From: Parabacteroides chongii
GTDB lineage: Bacteria; Bacteroidota; Bacteroidia; Bacteroidales; Tannerellaceae
Length of the DNA: 64,000 bases
Assembly (NCBI RefSeq): GCF_029581355.1
Contig: NZ_CP120849.1
Location: 1,210,501 to 1,274,500 of the forward strand
Reading direction: 5' to 3'
Every line of letters starts with the position of its first letter. Position 1 is the stretch's first letter. The position numbers were made by a program, and so were the translations under genes. The notes beneath the pieces were generated by a model. The model was given only the letters and a program-made list of their open reading frames with translations. It ran no database searches and was not told the origin of the DNA. Positions 24,777 to 33,216 of this stretch are shown in pieces.

Positions 24777-24846
24777 AAAAAATCCCTCCGAACGAATTCA
24801 GAAGGATTTTACATTTTGTGCGGCTGAAGGGACTCGAACCCCCACG
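24777..24846 (-). repeat. proximal attachment repeat (att) at tRNA-Leu 3' end
   Basis: The 70 bp matching 13011-13080 with a single difference. It runs from the poly-A/terminator side into the tRNA through its 3'-terminal 28 nt (24819-24846). Strand exchange must occur inside this block, which regenerates the tRNA 3' end on integration. Confidence 0.88.
24781..24808 (-). terminator. rho-independent terminator of tRNA-Leu
   Basis: On the minus strand AATCCTTC-TGAA-TTCG-TTCG-GAGGGATT folds into a long hairpin followed by a run of T. It is duplicated at 13015-13042 in the distal att repeat. Confidence 0.75.
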
Positions 24847-24900
24847 CCGTGAAGCACCAGATCCTAAGTCTGGCGTGGCTACCAATTACACCACAGCCGC
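24819..24900 (-). tRNA. tRNA-Leu, anticodon UAG
   Basis: An 82-nt tRNA without encoded CCA. The acceptor stem is GCGGCTG at the 5' end (24894-24900) paired with CAGCCGC (24820-24826). The anticodon stem CCAGA/TCTGG encloses CTTAGGA, giving anticodon TAG. A long variable arm, as in class II tRNAs, and a T-loop TTCGAGT are present. The gene is the integration site of the adjacent element and remains intact. Confidence 0.93.
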
Positions 24901-24976
24901 ATTTGGTTTGCGGTGCAAAGGTAAGTATTTTTTATTAATTTGCAATATTCAGAAGATTTTTTTTCGTAATGTCAGG

Positions 24977-27694
24977 CTATTCGTCAAAAAGCTTCATCTG
25001 CCCCGTTATCTCGTCTATAATATCCGAATCGCTTTCATTCTGTCCGGTATCATTCGTATCGGAGTCTTCGCCATCATCCCCTGACGGTTGTTCCACCGGA
25101 GCAAAACGGGTTGGTTCCAGTTCGTTGACCGTTTCTACCTCGAATGTAGAGATGCGTTTACCTTTCGCTTTGAAACCTTTCACACCGATAAACTCTTCAG
25201 CATCCAACACCAGCGGTTCACGGAAAGCATCATGGCCGCCGAACACCACTTCAATGCGCGGATAAGTCTCGTCGGTAAGCAACAACAAACGGCTCTTCGG
25301 GTTATCACCCAGGAAGTTCTGCTTTTTGCTTCCGGCTTCCAGCACAAAACGTTTCAAGTAAGGATATTTCTGGTCGGCATCATACAAGGCCGCCGTCCAA
25401 ACTTTATTTGAATTGAACTTCTCAATGACCTGTATATTATCGTCGTAATGGTTACTCAAATCAAAGTTCGTCGTATAGAAATCACCGTTACGCAAGATGA
25501 CCAGGATCAGATCGTCACTCTGAAATTCACCCAGTTCATCTCCACGACCGTCATAATTCAGACGCAGCACATCCCAGTCGAACCAAACCTGGCGTCCTCC
25601 GAGAGTGGAACTACCTTTCTGTTTCAGGCTGATCTTATGTACATCCGCTTTGGTCAGGATATTACCCATCGAGCCGCGTCCCTTAATGGCAATCTCGCTG
25701 AAGTCCTTTTCAAAGACAAGCAACTTCTGGCGGGGCTTCGGCTTCAGGATTACTTTGACCGTTTCAGCTTCTCCATTCGGATTCGCGCTGAAATACAGCA
25801 CACGCGAACCTTCCGTTCCTTTCGTCACGTCATATTCCTTATCACGCGTCACTCCGGTCACGGCAAAACGCTTGATATAGTTATAGCCGACTTTCCCGTC
25901 GCGGTAAATAACATTATATATGGTACGGGTATCGTTCCGTTTGAAGACATTCACATACAAAACGTCTTTTCCGACAAACATCTTGTCGCTGACTTTCACG
26001 ATCTTATACGTTCCGTTCCGGTAGAACAGGATGATATCGTCTATATCCGAGCAGTTACAAACATACTCATCCTTTTTAAGGCTCATACCCATAAAGCCTT
26101 CTGCACGGTTGATGTATAGCTTTTCGTTCGCTTCCACCACCTTCGTTGCTTCGATCGTATCGAAATTACGGACCTCGGTCATACGCGGATGGTTCTTGCC
26201 ATACTTTTCTTTCAACATAGCAAACCAGTTGATCGTATAATCGACAATATTATCCAAATGATGATTGATACGCTCTATCTCCTCACGAATCTGTGCGATC
26301 AACGCATTGCTCTTTTCCGAATTGAACTTTAGGATACGTCCCATCTTGATCTCCATCAGCTTGAGGATATCATCGCGGGTCACTTCACGGATAAAATCAG
26401 GTTTGAACGGGGTCAGGCGCATGTCGATATGAGCGACCGCTTCATCCATATCCTTTGAGTTTTCGAACTCGGCATCTTTATAGATGCGTTCTTCGATGAA
26501 TATTTTTTCAAGAGAAGCAAAGAACAAGGTTTCTTCCTGTTCCGCCTTCTGGATCTGAAGTTCCGTACGCAACAGGTGCAGCGTATCGTCCGTTGAATGG
26601 CGCAACACATCACTCACTTTCAGGAAGTGAGGTTTGTTGTCCATGATCACACAACAGTTGGGTGAAATACTGATCTCACAATCCGTAAAGGCATACAGCG
26701 CATCGATCGTTTTATCCGAAGACACGCCCGGAGCCAGGTGCACAAGGATCTCTACATCCTTAGCCGTATTATCATCCACTTTCCGGATCTTGATCTTCCC
26801 CTTGTCGTTCGCTTTCAGGATCGACTCGATCAGGGAAGAGGTTGTTCTTCCGTAAGGGATCTCACTAATAACCAAAGTCTTGTTATCCAGCTTGGTTATT
26901 TTAGCACGGACCTTTACTGAACCACCACGTTCACCATCGTTATATTTTGAAACATCGATAAAACCACCTGTCTGAAAATCCGGATATAAAGTAAATTCTT
27001 CTCCTCGCAGATAGGCTATCGAAGCATCCAGCAATTCATTGAAATTATGCGGAAGTATTTTGGAAGAAAGACCGACCGCAATACCCTCCACTCCCTGAGC
27101 CAACAACAAGGGGAATTTCACCGGTAAAGTGACCGGTTCTTTATTACGTCCGTCATAAGAGAGTTGCCAAAGGGTCGTCTTGGGATTGAATACCGTTTCA
27201 AGAGCAAATTTAGAGAGACGAGCTTCGATATAACGCGGAGCCGCCGCACCGTCACCGGTTAGAATATTCCCCCAGTTTCCCTGGCAGTCAATCAGAAGAT
27301 CTTTCTGTCCTAACTGCACAAGTGCATCTCCAATAGATGCATCACCGTGAGGGTGGAACTGCATAGTATGCCCGACAATATTTGCGACCTTATTATACCG
27401 ACCATCATCTAAACGCCTCATCGAGTGAAGAATACGACGTTGAACCGGCTTCAGTCCGTCATTGATATGCGGTACAGCACGTTCCAGGATCACGTAAGAA
27501 GCGTAATCCAAAAACCAATCCTGATACATCCCTGACAGATGATAGGATACACGGCCTTCGCCCTTCCCGGGTATTTTATATTCCGAATGCGTAGCAGCAT
27601 CAGATTGCTCATTCGATTGAGAATCCGTATTTGTTTGCTCTATTTCCTCGTTTTCGTTTTCCTCTGTGAAATCTTCAATATCCTCTGGTTTCAT
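24977..27694 (-). CDS. parC: DNA topoisomerase IV subunit A (GyrA/ParC family)
   Basis: A 905-residue type II topoisomerase A subunit. After an acidic, low-complexity N-terminal tail (about 1-45) comes the winged-helix domain with DYASYVILERAVPHINDGLKPVQRRIL and the HPHGDASIGDALV block, the equivalent of the quinolone region. The catalytic Tyr155 is in AAPRYIEARL. The tower, coiled coil and C-terminal beta-pinwheel-like region follow, and the tail ends with an acidic stretch. The enzyme decatenates replicated chromosomes together with ParE, which is not in the window. The ATG at 27694 was chosen; an in-frame extension to 27793 adds a hydrophobic segment unlikely to be real. It is divergent from the threonine ammonia-lyase gene. 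Gyrase A is the main alternative, but length and acidic extensions fit Bacteroidetes topoisomerase IV. Confidence 0.85.
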   Translation of the reverse strand: MKPEDIEDFTEENENEEIEQTNTDSQSNEQSDAATHSEYKIPGKGEGRVSYHLSGMYQDWFLDYASYVILERAVPHINDGLKPVQRRILHSMRRLDDGRYNKVANIVGHTMQFHPHGDASIGDALVQLGQKDLLIDCQGNWGNILTGDGAAAPRYIEARLSKFALETVFNPKTTLWQLSYDGRNKEPVTLPVKFPLLLAQGVEGIAVGLSSKILPHNFNELLDASIAYLRGEEFTLYPDFQTGGFIDVSKYNDGERGGSVKVRAKITKLDNKTLVISEIPYGRTTSSLIESILKANDKGKIKIRKVDDNTAKDVEILVHLAPGVSSDKTIDALYAFTDCEISISPNCCVIMDNKPHFLKVSDVLRHSTDDTLHLLRTELQIQKAEQEETLFFASLEKIFIEERIYKDAEFENSKDMDEAVAHIDMRLTPFKPDFIREVTRDDILKLMEIKMGRILKFNSEKSNALIAQIREEIERINHHLDNIVDYTINWFAMLKEKYGKNHPRMTEVRNFDTIEATKVVEANEKLYINRAEGFMGMSLKKDEYVCNCSDIDDIILFYRNGTYKIVKVSDKMFVGKDVLYVNVFKRNDTRTIYNVIYRDGKVGYNYIKRFAVTGVTRDKEYDVTKGTEGSRVLYFSANPNGEAETVKVILKPKPRQKLLVFEKDFSEIAIKGRGSMGNILTKADVHKISLKQKGSSTLGGRQVWFDWDVLRLNYDGRGDELGEFQSDDLILVILRNGDFYTTNFDLSNHYDDNIQVIEKFNSNKVWTAALYDADQKYPYLKRFVLEAGSKKQNFLGDNPKSRLLLLTDETYPRIEVVFGGHDAFREPLVLDAEEFIGVKGFKAKGKRISTFEVETVNELEPTRFAPVEQPSGDDGEDSDTNDTGQNESDSDIIDEITGQMKLFDE

Positions 27695-27851
27695 AAACTT
27701 ATATGGTGCTCTTTCTTCTTTTTCAGCCTCTGACCGGAAAACAATTTCCAGCGTGTAAATATACGAAATATTGGCGAGATAATAAAAAAGCAACCCAGTT
27801 TCAATGAGATATGTGAATTCTAGCTATATTTGCTCCCTCAAAATTACATTC

Positions 27852-29051
27852 ATGCTCACACTCGATAAGATTTATCAGGCATCTTTTGCCCTGAAAACGG
27901 TTATCCGTCGCACGGACTTGATCAGTGCGCCCAATATCAATCCGGAGTCACATATCTATCTGAAACCGGAGAACTTACAGATCACAGGATCATTTAAAGT
28001 CCGTGGTGCCTGCTTCAAAATCTCACAACTTACGGAAGAAGAGAAAGCAAAAGGTGTCGTAGCCTGTTCTGCCGGCAACCATGCTCAGGGAGTTGCACTG
28101 GCAGCAACCACTCATGGCATCAAATCTCTTATCTGTTTGCCGGATAATGCTCCTATTTCTAAAATAGAAGCTACCAAATGGTATGGAGCCGATGTCTGCC
28201 TGGTAGAAGGCGTGTACGACGACGCTTACCAGAAAGCCTTAAAATTACGAGATGAAAAGGGATATACCTTTGTTCATCCTTTCGACGATGAAGATGTCAT
28301 TGCCGGACAAGGTACAATAGGACTGGAACTATTGGAACAATTACCCGACCTGGATGCCGTGATCGTTCCGATCGGCGGTGGCGGACTAATTTCCGGGATT
28401 GCTTTTGCAATCAAGCATTTGAATCCGAATGTAAAAATATATGGCGTACAGGCCAGTGGTGCCCCGAGCATGCTGAACTCGATCGAACATAACAAGATTG
28501 AGCGTATGGGATTCGTTCGTACCATCGCCGACGGTATTGCCGTAAAAGAGCCGGGCGAACATACCTTCGAGTACTGCCGTAAGTATGTGGATGAAATCGT
28601 TACGGTCAATGATGACGAGATATCGACAGCTATCCTGGCATTGATCGAACAACATAAACTCATTGCCGAGGGTGCCGGTGCAGTAGCCGTTGCAGCTGCG
28701 ATGTTCAACAAAGTACCTATCAAAGGGAAAAAAGCGATCTGCCTGGTATCGGGTGGTAACATCGACGTAACGATTCTGTCACGTGTGATCGGACGAGGTT
28801 TGCAGAAATCCGGCCGCTCTTACACCATGACGATTGAATTGGTAGACAAGCCCGGACAATTACAACATGTTTCTGAAATCATAGCCTCCACAGGGGCAAA
28901 TGTAGTATCTGTCCACCATGAACGGGTAAGCCACACCGCAGATATTAACGGCTGTTACCTCCGCCTGGAAATGGAAACCCGCAACCAGGATCATATCGAC
29001 CAGATACAATATACGCTGACGGCGGCAGGATATAAGATCATTCCGGGATAA
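27852..29051 (+). CDS. ilvA: threonine ammonia-lyase (threonine dehydratase)
   Basis: A 399-residue PLP enzyme that converts L-threonine to 2-oxobutanoate, the first step toward isoleucine. The cofactor lysine is Lys49 in ITGSFKVRGA. The phosphate-binding glycine loop appears as VPIGGGGLISG, and SAGNHAQGVA is the conserved substrate loop. Residues about 325-399 form a C-terminal ACT-like regulatory domain (MTIELVDKPGQLQHVSEII), the single-ACT form. The start at 27852 follows a frame from 27804 whose extra residues match nothing in the family. The gene precedes an arsenate-reductase-like gene by 20 bp in the same direction and is divergent from parC. Catabolic TdcB is an alternative, but the ACT domain argues for the ilvA_1Cterm type. 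Confidence 0.9.
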   Translation: MLTLDKIYQASFALKTVIRRTDLISAPNINPESHIYLKPENLQITGSFKVRGACFKISQLTEEEKAKGVVACSAGNHAQGVALAATTHGIKSLICLPDNAPISKIEATKWYGADVCLVEGVYDDAYQKALKLRDEKGYTFVHPFDDEDVIAGQGTIGLELLEQLPDLDAVIVPIGGGGLISGIAFAIKHLNPNVKIYGVQASGAPSMLNSIEHNKIERMGFVRTIADGIAVKEPGEHTFEYCRKYVDEIVTVNDDEISTAILALIEQHKLIAEGAGAVAVAAAMFNKVPIKGKKAICLVSGGNIDVTILSRVIGRGLQKSGRSYTMTIELVDKPGQLQHVSEIIASTGANVVSVHHERVSHTADINGCYLRLEMETRNQDHIDQIQYTLTAAGYKIIPG

Positions 29052-29071
29052 AAACTAAACGACAAACAAGT

Positions 29072-29545
29072 ATGAAAATATTAATCTTATGTACCGGTAA
29101 TAGTTGCCGCAGTCAGATGGCACAGGGTTGGTTACAATCTTTTGACAAGAACTTGATTGTTTGTTCAGCAGGAACAAATCCTGCCGATGAAGTAAATCCT
29201 CTTGCCATCAAAACGATGAAAAATTCTGGAATAGATATCAGCAGTCATACTCCCAAACCGGTCGATCAGTATCTGGACGAACCCTGGGATTATGTGATTA
29301 CGGTTTGTGGAGATGCAAACGAGAACTGCCCGGTATTCAGGGGAAAAGTTCGCCACAAATTACATATCGGCTTCTATGATCCTTCACGTGCCACAGGCAC
29401 ACCCGAATTTATAGAAAGCGAGTTCCGCCGGATATGCATACAGATTAAAACAAAGATGTACGACTTTTACACCGACGAAATACTTAATGGCGATGGAGGA
29501 CCGACTTGTACCTGCGGGGCAAACAGATTCTGCAAGTGCAATTAG
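29072..29545 (+). CDS. ArsC-type arsenate reductase (low-molecular-weight phosphatase fold)
   Basis: A 157-residue protein of the thioredoxin-linked ArsC/LMW-phosphatase group. The P-loop LCTGNSCRSQMAQGW contains C-x5-R (Cys7, Cys12, Arg13). The DPSRATG segment and a redox cysteine in VITVCGDANENCPVF fit the thioredoxin-coupled class that reduces arsenate to arsenite. The C-terminus has an unusual Cys cluster, TCTCGANRFCKCN, that may be extra or metal-binding. It follows the threonine ammonia-lyase gene by 20 bp and converges with the GTPase gene. No arsenite exporter or ArsR is nearby, so its role could be general redox or phosphatase activity. Confidence 0.8.
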   Translation: MKILILCTGNSCRSQMAQGWLQSFDKNLIVCSAGTNPADEVNPLAIKTMKNSGIDISSHTPKPVDQYLDEPWDYVITVCGDANENCPVFRGKVRHKLHIGFYDPSRATGTPEFIESEFRRICIQIKTKMYDFYTDEILNGDGGPTCTCGANRFCKCN

Positions 29546-29559
29546 TTTCCAACAAAAGA

Positions 29560-31140
29560 CTATAAAACTTCTTTCTTCTTAAAACAATCTTTTCTCTGAC
29601 AGATTGAGCATCCATAAGGCTTTCTTTCAATATTTCTACCTATTCCTATTAAGGAACTAACAGATTTGATAGGAAGCATCAAACTGGAATCTGTCAGTGA
29701 AATGCCGCAAAAAGCGTGGGGTAACAATGAGAAAAGAAGTTGTTGTTCACGTACGTTCCAGCCACAATAGCCCGGACTATAAGAGTTACTGGTATTCAAT
29801 CGGTAGGATTTCATTTTTTCGGTTAACGACGACAGACCATAGGAAACGATTGCTTCAACAATAAGTGAACCCAATGCATCGGCAATAAAAGCTTCCATTA
29901 TATCATTTGCCAAACGTTTTTCTTGAATCCAGGCATCTAGCTCTGCACCGACAGAAGCAACCAGTATTGCATATATATCAGCATCCTGAAGATACTTTGT
30001 AATAGTATAATCAGGCTTGATAATATAATTGCCTACAACCAAATGTTGTTTATCCAGTTTGCTTCCGGTTAGAAAGCGATATCCTAAGCGAGGCTGACAA
30101 ATTTTCAAAGCCTCCTTTTTTAATGTTTGTATTATCTCATAGGTATATGCATCAGGCGTGCTTCCTTTGAATCCCATGTATAGAAACAACTCCTCATCTG
30201 AGATTATCAGATCATCGATGGAGCAGCGTTGTTCTTCTGCATTTAGAAAGGGGGAAATCCAGCCTAAAGGACTGAGACCTTCTTTATCTTTCCACCAAAC
30301 AGAAATAGTACTTTTCTCTTCTCTTTCTAAATCGGGGATTGGTTTTTCCGAATAATCACTTCCGGTAACATCAAATCTGGACCATGTCCCATCCTGCTGT
30401 TGAAGTAAACCTTTTGCACGAACAATCTGATTGCCAAACAGGGTATTCATCCTGGAAAACTCCGTCTTGAAAAAAGTCCTGTCTATCGGAGACTCCAATA
30501 CGATAGTTTCTGTAGAAAATAGAGGAGGTGCAGCCTTTGATGTAAATGGCAAGAATACTCTTTTCTGAAGACTACTTTTCTCCCATATGGTTATCCATTC
30601 AGCTTCATCCAGCAAACGATAATCTTCAATAATTTGCAGCTGAGGCTGAATGGATAATAGCTTATCAACAATTTGTTTGACTTCTTCTGAACTTATCGAT
30701 TCCGTCTTCGTCAGAAACAAAACAGAAGATAAGTAAAACTGACGACGATAAAAATCGGGATTTAGTTTCATCAGAAAATCATACATCTTTACATCCAGCA
30801 AAGTAATAGCACCATCGATACAGAGATTGGGAATCTGCAACAAATCTTCCAGCGATGCCAAGCCGGAAGGTTCCATTAATACCCAGTCCGGCTTGAGTGA
30901 CTGCTTGATTTCTTCCAATACCTCTGCCAGCTTTAAACGAAGCGTACAACAAACACATCCGGATTTTAAATCCACAACGGAATAATGTCGGTTCTGCAAC
31001 TCTATCCCATCTATAGATTCTTTTCCGGATTCATTTTCAATGATTACAACATTTTTATCTTTTAAATGGGTAAGTAAAAGATGATTGATCAACGTTGTCT
31101 TTCCGCTTCCTAAAAAGCCCCATAGTACATACACTTTCAT
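29560..31140 (-). CDS. CobW-family GTPase fused to MetH-like corrinoid activation domain
   Basis: A 526-residue two-part protein. Residues 1-330 are a COG0523/CobW GTPase: Walker A GFLGSGKTT (8-16), the metal motif GCVCC (61-65), and LLDVKMYDF and LTKTE as guanine-recognition elements. From about residue 330 the sequence changes to one resembling the AdoMet/activation domain of cobalamin-dependent methionine synthase: ALGSLIVEAIVSYGL, then SPGYCGWNVREQQLLFSLLP and GISLTDSSLMLPIKSVSSLIGIG. The end carries a CSICQRKDC cysteine group. Such a domain reductively reactivates oxidised corrinoid proteins. The gene is last in the operon-like run with the corrinoid protein and two URO-D methyltransferases, which supports that role. 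How GTP hydrolysis is used (metal delivery or reactivation) is unknown. Confidence 0.75.
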   Translation of the reverse strand: MKVYVLWGFLGSGKTTLINHLLLTHLKDKNVVIIENESGKESIDGIELQNRHYSVVDLKSGCVCCTLRLKLAEVLEEIKQSLKPDWVLMEPSGLASLEDLLQIPNLCIDGAITLLDVKMYDFLMKLNPDFYRRQFYLSSVLFLTKTESISSEEVKQIVDKLLSIQPQLQIIEDYRLLDEAEWITIWEKSSLQKRVFLPFTSKAAPPLFSTETIVLESPIDRTFFKTEFSRMNTLFGNQIVRAKGLLQQQDGTWSRFDVTGSDYSEKPIPDLEREEKSTISVWWKDKEGLSPLGWISPFLNAEEQRCSIDDLIISDEELFLYMGFKGSTPDAYTYEIIQTLKKEALKICQPRLGYRFLTGSKLDKQHLVVGNYIIKPDYTITKYLQDADIYAILVASVGAELDAWIQEKRLANDIMEAFIADALGSLIVEAIVSYGLSSLTEKMKSYRLNTSNSYSPGYCGWNVREQQLLFSLLPHAFCGISLTDSSLMLPIKSVSSLIGIGRNIERKPYGCSICQRKDCFKKKEVL

Positions 31141-31144
31141 ACTT

Positions 31145-31552
31145 CTATGATAATTGATCCTTGATTTTAGAATATAAGATTTGTTTCTGAGATTCTGTCA
31201 GTTTGGAATATGAACAATCTTGCTTATGGGTATTCGCCCGTTCTACAATAATAATTTCTGCATCCCGGTCCATGGCTATTTCATGCCAGGTGCCAGCTGG
31301 AATATTATAGGTCACTCCCGGTTTCATGTATTGGCAATTGAAATGAATATCCTCTTGTTCAATCTGCACTTCAACCAATACCGCTTTCCCTTTAAACAAA
31401 ATGAATGCTTCATCTGACTGGTTATGAACTTCTATCTGGTCAATATCATCCAGACCATGCTTCTCTACATAATTAAGTTGGGCGACCTGCCATCCCTCTC
31501 TGATGAGGAAAGGATGGTAACCTTTACCTTCATAGTTATATGTTTCTATCAT
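31145..31552 (-). CDS. small cupin-domain protein
   Basis: A 135-residue protein with one cupin barrel. The metal or ligand pocket motifs are spread over VEVHNQSDEAFILFKGKAVL and YNIPAGTWHEIAM; the latter matches cupin motif 2 with a conserved His. The ATG overlaps the TGA of the upstream URO-D gene (ATGA), indicating translational coupling. The stop is 4 bp before the GTPase start. Its role in the methyl-transfer module is unknown; it may bind the substrate, a metal or the corrinoid. Confidence 0.7.
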   Translation of the reverse strand: MIETYNYEGKGYHPFLIREGWQVAQLNYVEKHGLDDIDQIEVHNQSDEAFILFKGKAVLVEVQIEQEDIHFNCQYMKPGVTYNIPAGTWHEIAMDRDAEIIIVERANTHKQDCSYSKLTESQKQILYSKIKDQLS

Positions 31553-32559
31553 TTTAACGTTGAGTTATAGTCATTTAATGACTGGTAAAACATCTCTATA
31601 TTCGCAAAAGGGATCTCAGGCGGAGTATCACATCCCGATGATAATACAAAATTCGGGTATGCAGCCGTGTCTGTCAACAATTGCATAGTCTGCTCATACA
31701 CCTGCTGAGAAGATGCCATTTTCAAAACTGAAACAGGATCAATATTACCCATAACTAATGCATCTTTCGGACAATCATTCAAAGCAGAGACCATATCGAT
31801 TCCATTTCCAAAATGATAGCCTGCAGCACCTGTATAAACCATTGCTTCAGTACATTGTCCCGTATTTCCACAGTTATGCAAAATGACGGAGAAGAAATCA
31901 TCCTGAACTTTATCAACGATCTGTTTTACATACAAGGAAGAGAACTCCATACATGCATCATTCGACAATAAGCCTGCTGCCGGTTCTGCAATTAACACCC
32001 CGTTTGCCCCAGCCTCTTTTAAAGCCTGGCAATATTTTGTTATAAACTCCGTACATTTAGATAACAACAACTTAATACTATCCGGATCGATATACATAGC
32101 CATCATAATCTCAGACATATCATATAGTCTTCCGGCTAAAGAATAGGGTCCGATACATCCAGCCAAGACGGGCTTGGTTGCTTCTGCTGCCACTAGCCGA
32201 TTGGCCTTGATATATTCCGGCAGACGAGCTGTATCTAATGAAGGAATTTCCAACTTCTCTATTTCTTCCGGAGTTGACACCAAGCGCCCTACAACACTCG
32301 GAACTTCATTTTCCGAAAAATAGATTTCAGCACCAAAAGCCTCAGCCTCAACTGTCAGATCCATTATAACGGAAGATGCTTCTGAAGGGTATTTCTCTGA
32401 TAAAACTTTAATCGCCTGATAATGTACTTCACCGTTTGTAACTGCATCATTAACAGTATATCCTAGCAATTCAATACCGGAATGAGTCATTATAGGGACA
32501 GCCACCCGTTGCGGAGAAGCAATAACGGATGCTATCCAGTTTTTCATGTCTATTTTCAT
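31549..32559 (-). CDS. URO-D-family corrinoid methyltransferase (MtaA/MtbA type)
   Basis: A 336-residue member of the uroporphyrinogen decarboxylase/methylcobamide methyltransferase superfamily. It has the zinc motif of MtaA/MtbA: His228 and Cys230 in ILHNCGNTG and Cys310 in SSGCDTPPEIP. These ligands activate a thiol or methyl group during transfer to or from a corrinoid. Real uroporphyrinogen decarboxylase lacks this pattern, and this gene is not near heme genes. It is read after the corrinoid protein gene (12 bp) and overlaps the cupin gene by ATGA. Its likely job is the second methyl transfer, from corrinoid to an acceptor, or the first, from substrate to corrinoid. Either direction is an inference. 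Confidence 0.8.
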   Translation of the reverse strand: MKIDMKNWIASVIASPQRVAVPIMTHSGIELLGYTVNDAVTNGEVHYQAIKVLSEKYPSEASSVIMDLTVEAEAFGAEIYFSENEVPSVVGRLVSTPEEIEKLEIPSLDTARLPEYIKANRLVAAEATKPVLAGCIGPYSLAGRLYDMSEIMMAMYIDPDSIKLLLSKCTEFITKYCQALKEAGANGVLIAEPAAGLLSNDACMEFSSLYVKQIVDKVQDDFFSVILHNCGNTGQCTEAMVYTGAAGYHFGNGIDMVSALNDCPKDALVMGNIDPVSVLKMASSQQVYEQTMQLLTDTAAYPNFVLSSGCDTPPEIPFANIEMFYQSLNDYNSTLK

Positions 32560-32571
32560 AAGATTATATTT

Positions 32572-33210
32572 TTATGCGATGGCTAATAATTCTTTTGCTT
32601 TGATTACAGCGGCATTGGCATTACTACTATATCCGTCTGCTCCAATTTCTTTGGCAAATGTTTCATTGACAGGTGCTCCTCCGACCATCACTTTCACCTG
32701 GTCCCGAAGTCCGGCTTTGTCCAATGCTTCAATAACTCCTTTCATATTGGTCATCGTTGTTGTCAACAAAGCAGACAAGCATAAAATATCCGGTTTCTCT
32801 TGTTTGACTGTTTCTATAAATTTGCTGTCAGGTATATTAACTCCCAAATTGATTACCTCAAAGCCACAACCTTCAAACATGGAAGCAACCAAATTTTTTC
32901 CGATGTCATGCAAGTCTCCAAATACAGTTCCAATCACGATCTTTCCGACAGTTTGTATGCTTTCATCCTTCATGTGTGGCTTCAAAAGATCCAAAGAACC
33001 TTTCATGGCGCGGGCTGCCATCAATAATTCAGGAACATAAGCCTTATGGTTCTGGAAACGATCGCCTATCTCTTCCATTGCCTTGATCATATAATCATTG
33101 ATTATAGATTGTATGTCTAACTTTTCTTCGATGATTTGCTCTGTTACCTCGACAGCCGGTTCCATTTTTCCGGCAACAATTGAATCAAATAATTTATTTA
33201 AATCTGCCAT
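32572..33210 (-). CDS. corrinoid (B12-binding) methyl-carrier protein
   Basis: A 212-residue corrinoid protein of the MtmC/MtbC/MtaC type. Residues 1-88 form the helical cap (KLFDSIVAGKMEPAVEVTEQ, YVPELLMAARAMK) and the rest the Rossmann-like B12 domain. The lower axial motif GDLHDIGKNLV holds Asp99, His101 and Gly104 (DxHxxG), followed by SALLTTTM and VGGAPVN, the other corrinoid contacts. It carries the methyl group between two methyltransferases. The genes on both sides encode URO-D methyltransferases (6 and 12 bp away), and the last gene of the run encodes a likely reactivator, which forms a complete-looking corrinoid methyl-transfer set. Confidence 0.9.
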   Translation of the reverse strand: MADLNKLFDSIVAGKMEPAVEVTEQIIEEKLDIQSIINDYMIKAMEEIGDRFQNHKAYVPELLMAARAMKGSLDLLKPHMKDESIQTVGKIVIGTVFGDLHDIGKNLVASMFEGCGFEVINLGVNIPDSKFIETVKQEKPDILCLSALLTTTMTNMKGVIEALDKAGLRDQVKVMVGGAPVNETFAKEIGADGYSSNANAAVIKAKELLAIA

Positions 33211-33216
33211 GATATT

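Larger units (their letters stand above)
13011..24846. mobile_element. tRNA-Leu integrative element, about 11.8 kb
   Basis: The segment is bounded by 70-bp direct repeats (13011-13080 and 24777-24846) identical at 69 of 70 positions. Each contains the 3'-terminal 28 nt of tRNA-Leu and the tRNA terminator hairpin. The intact tRNA lies at the high-coordinate end, and a full-length tyrosine integrase lies between it and the cargo, the classic layout of a tRNA-integrated island. Nearly all genes run on the minus strand. Cargo includes a small second recombinase, RadC-like protein, kinase, helicase-like protein, DGQHR protein, an unknown protein and an OLD-like nuclease. No structural phage or conjugation gene is visible, so it is a satellite-like or cryptic element that may depend on a helper for transfer. 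Confidence 0.85.

Noticed and set aside
24658..24885. 75-residue minus-strand ORF over tRNA-Leu
   Set aside because: It overlaps the tRNA and its terminator; the same artefact appears at the other att repeat.
25448..26119. 223-residue plus-strand ORF
   Set aside because: It is antisense to the topoisomerase IV subunit A gene.
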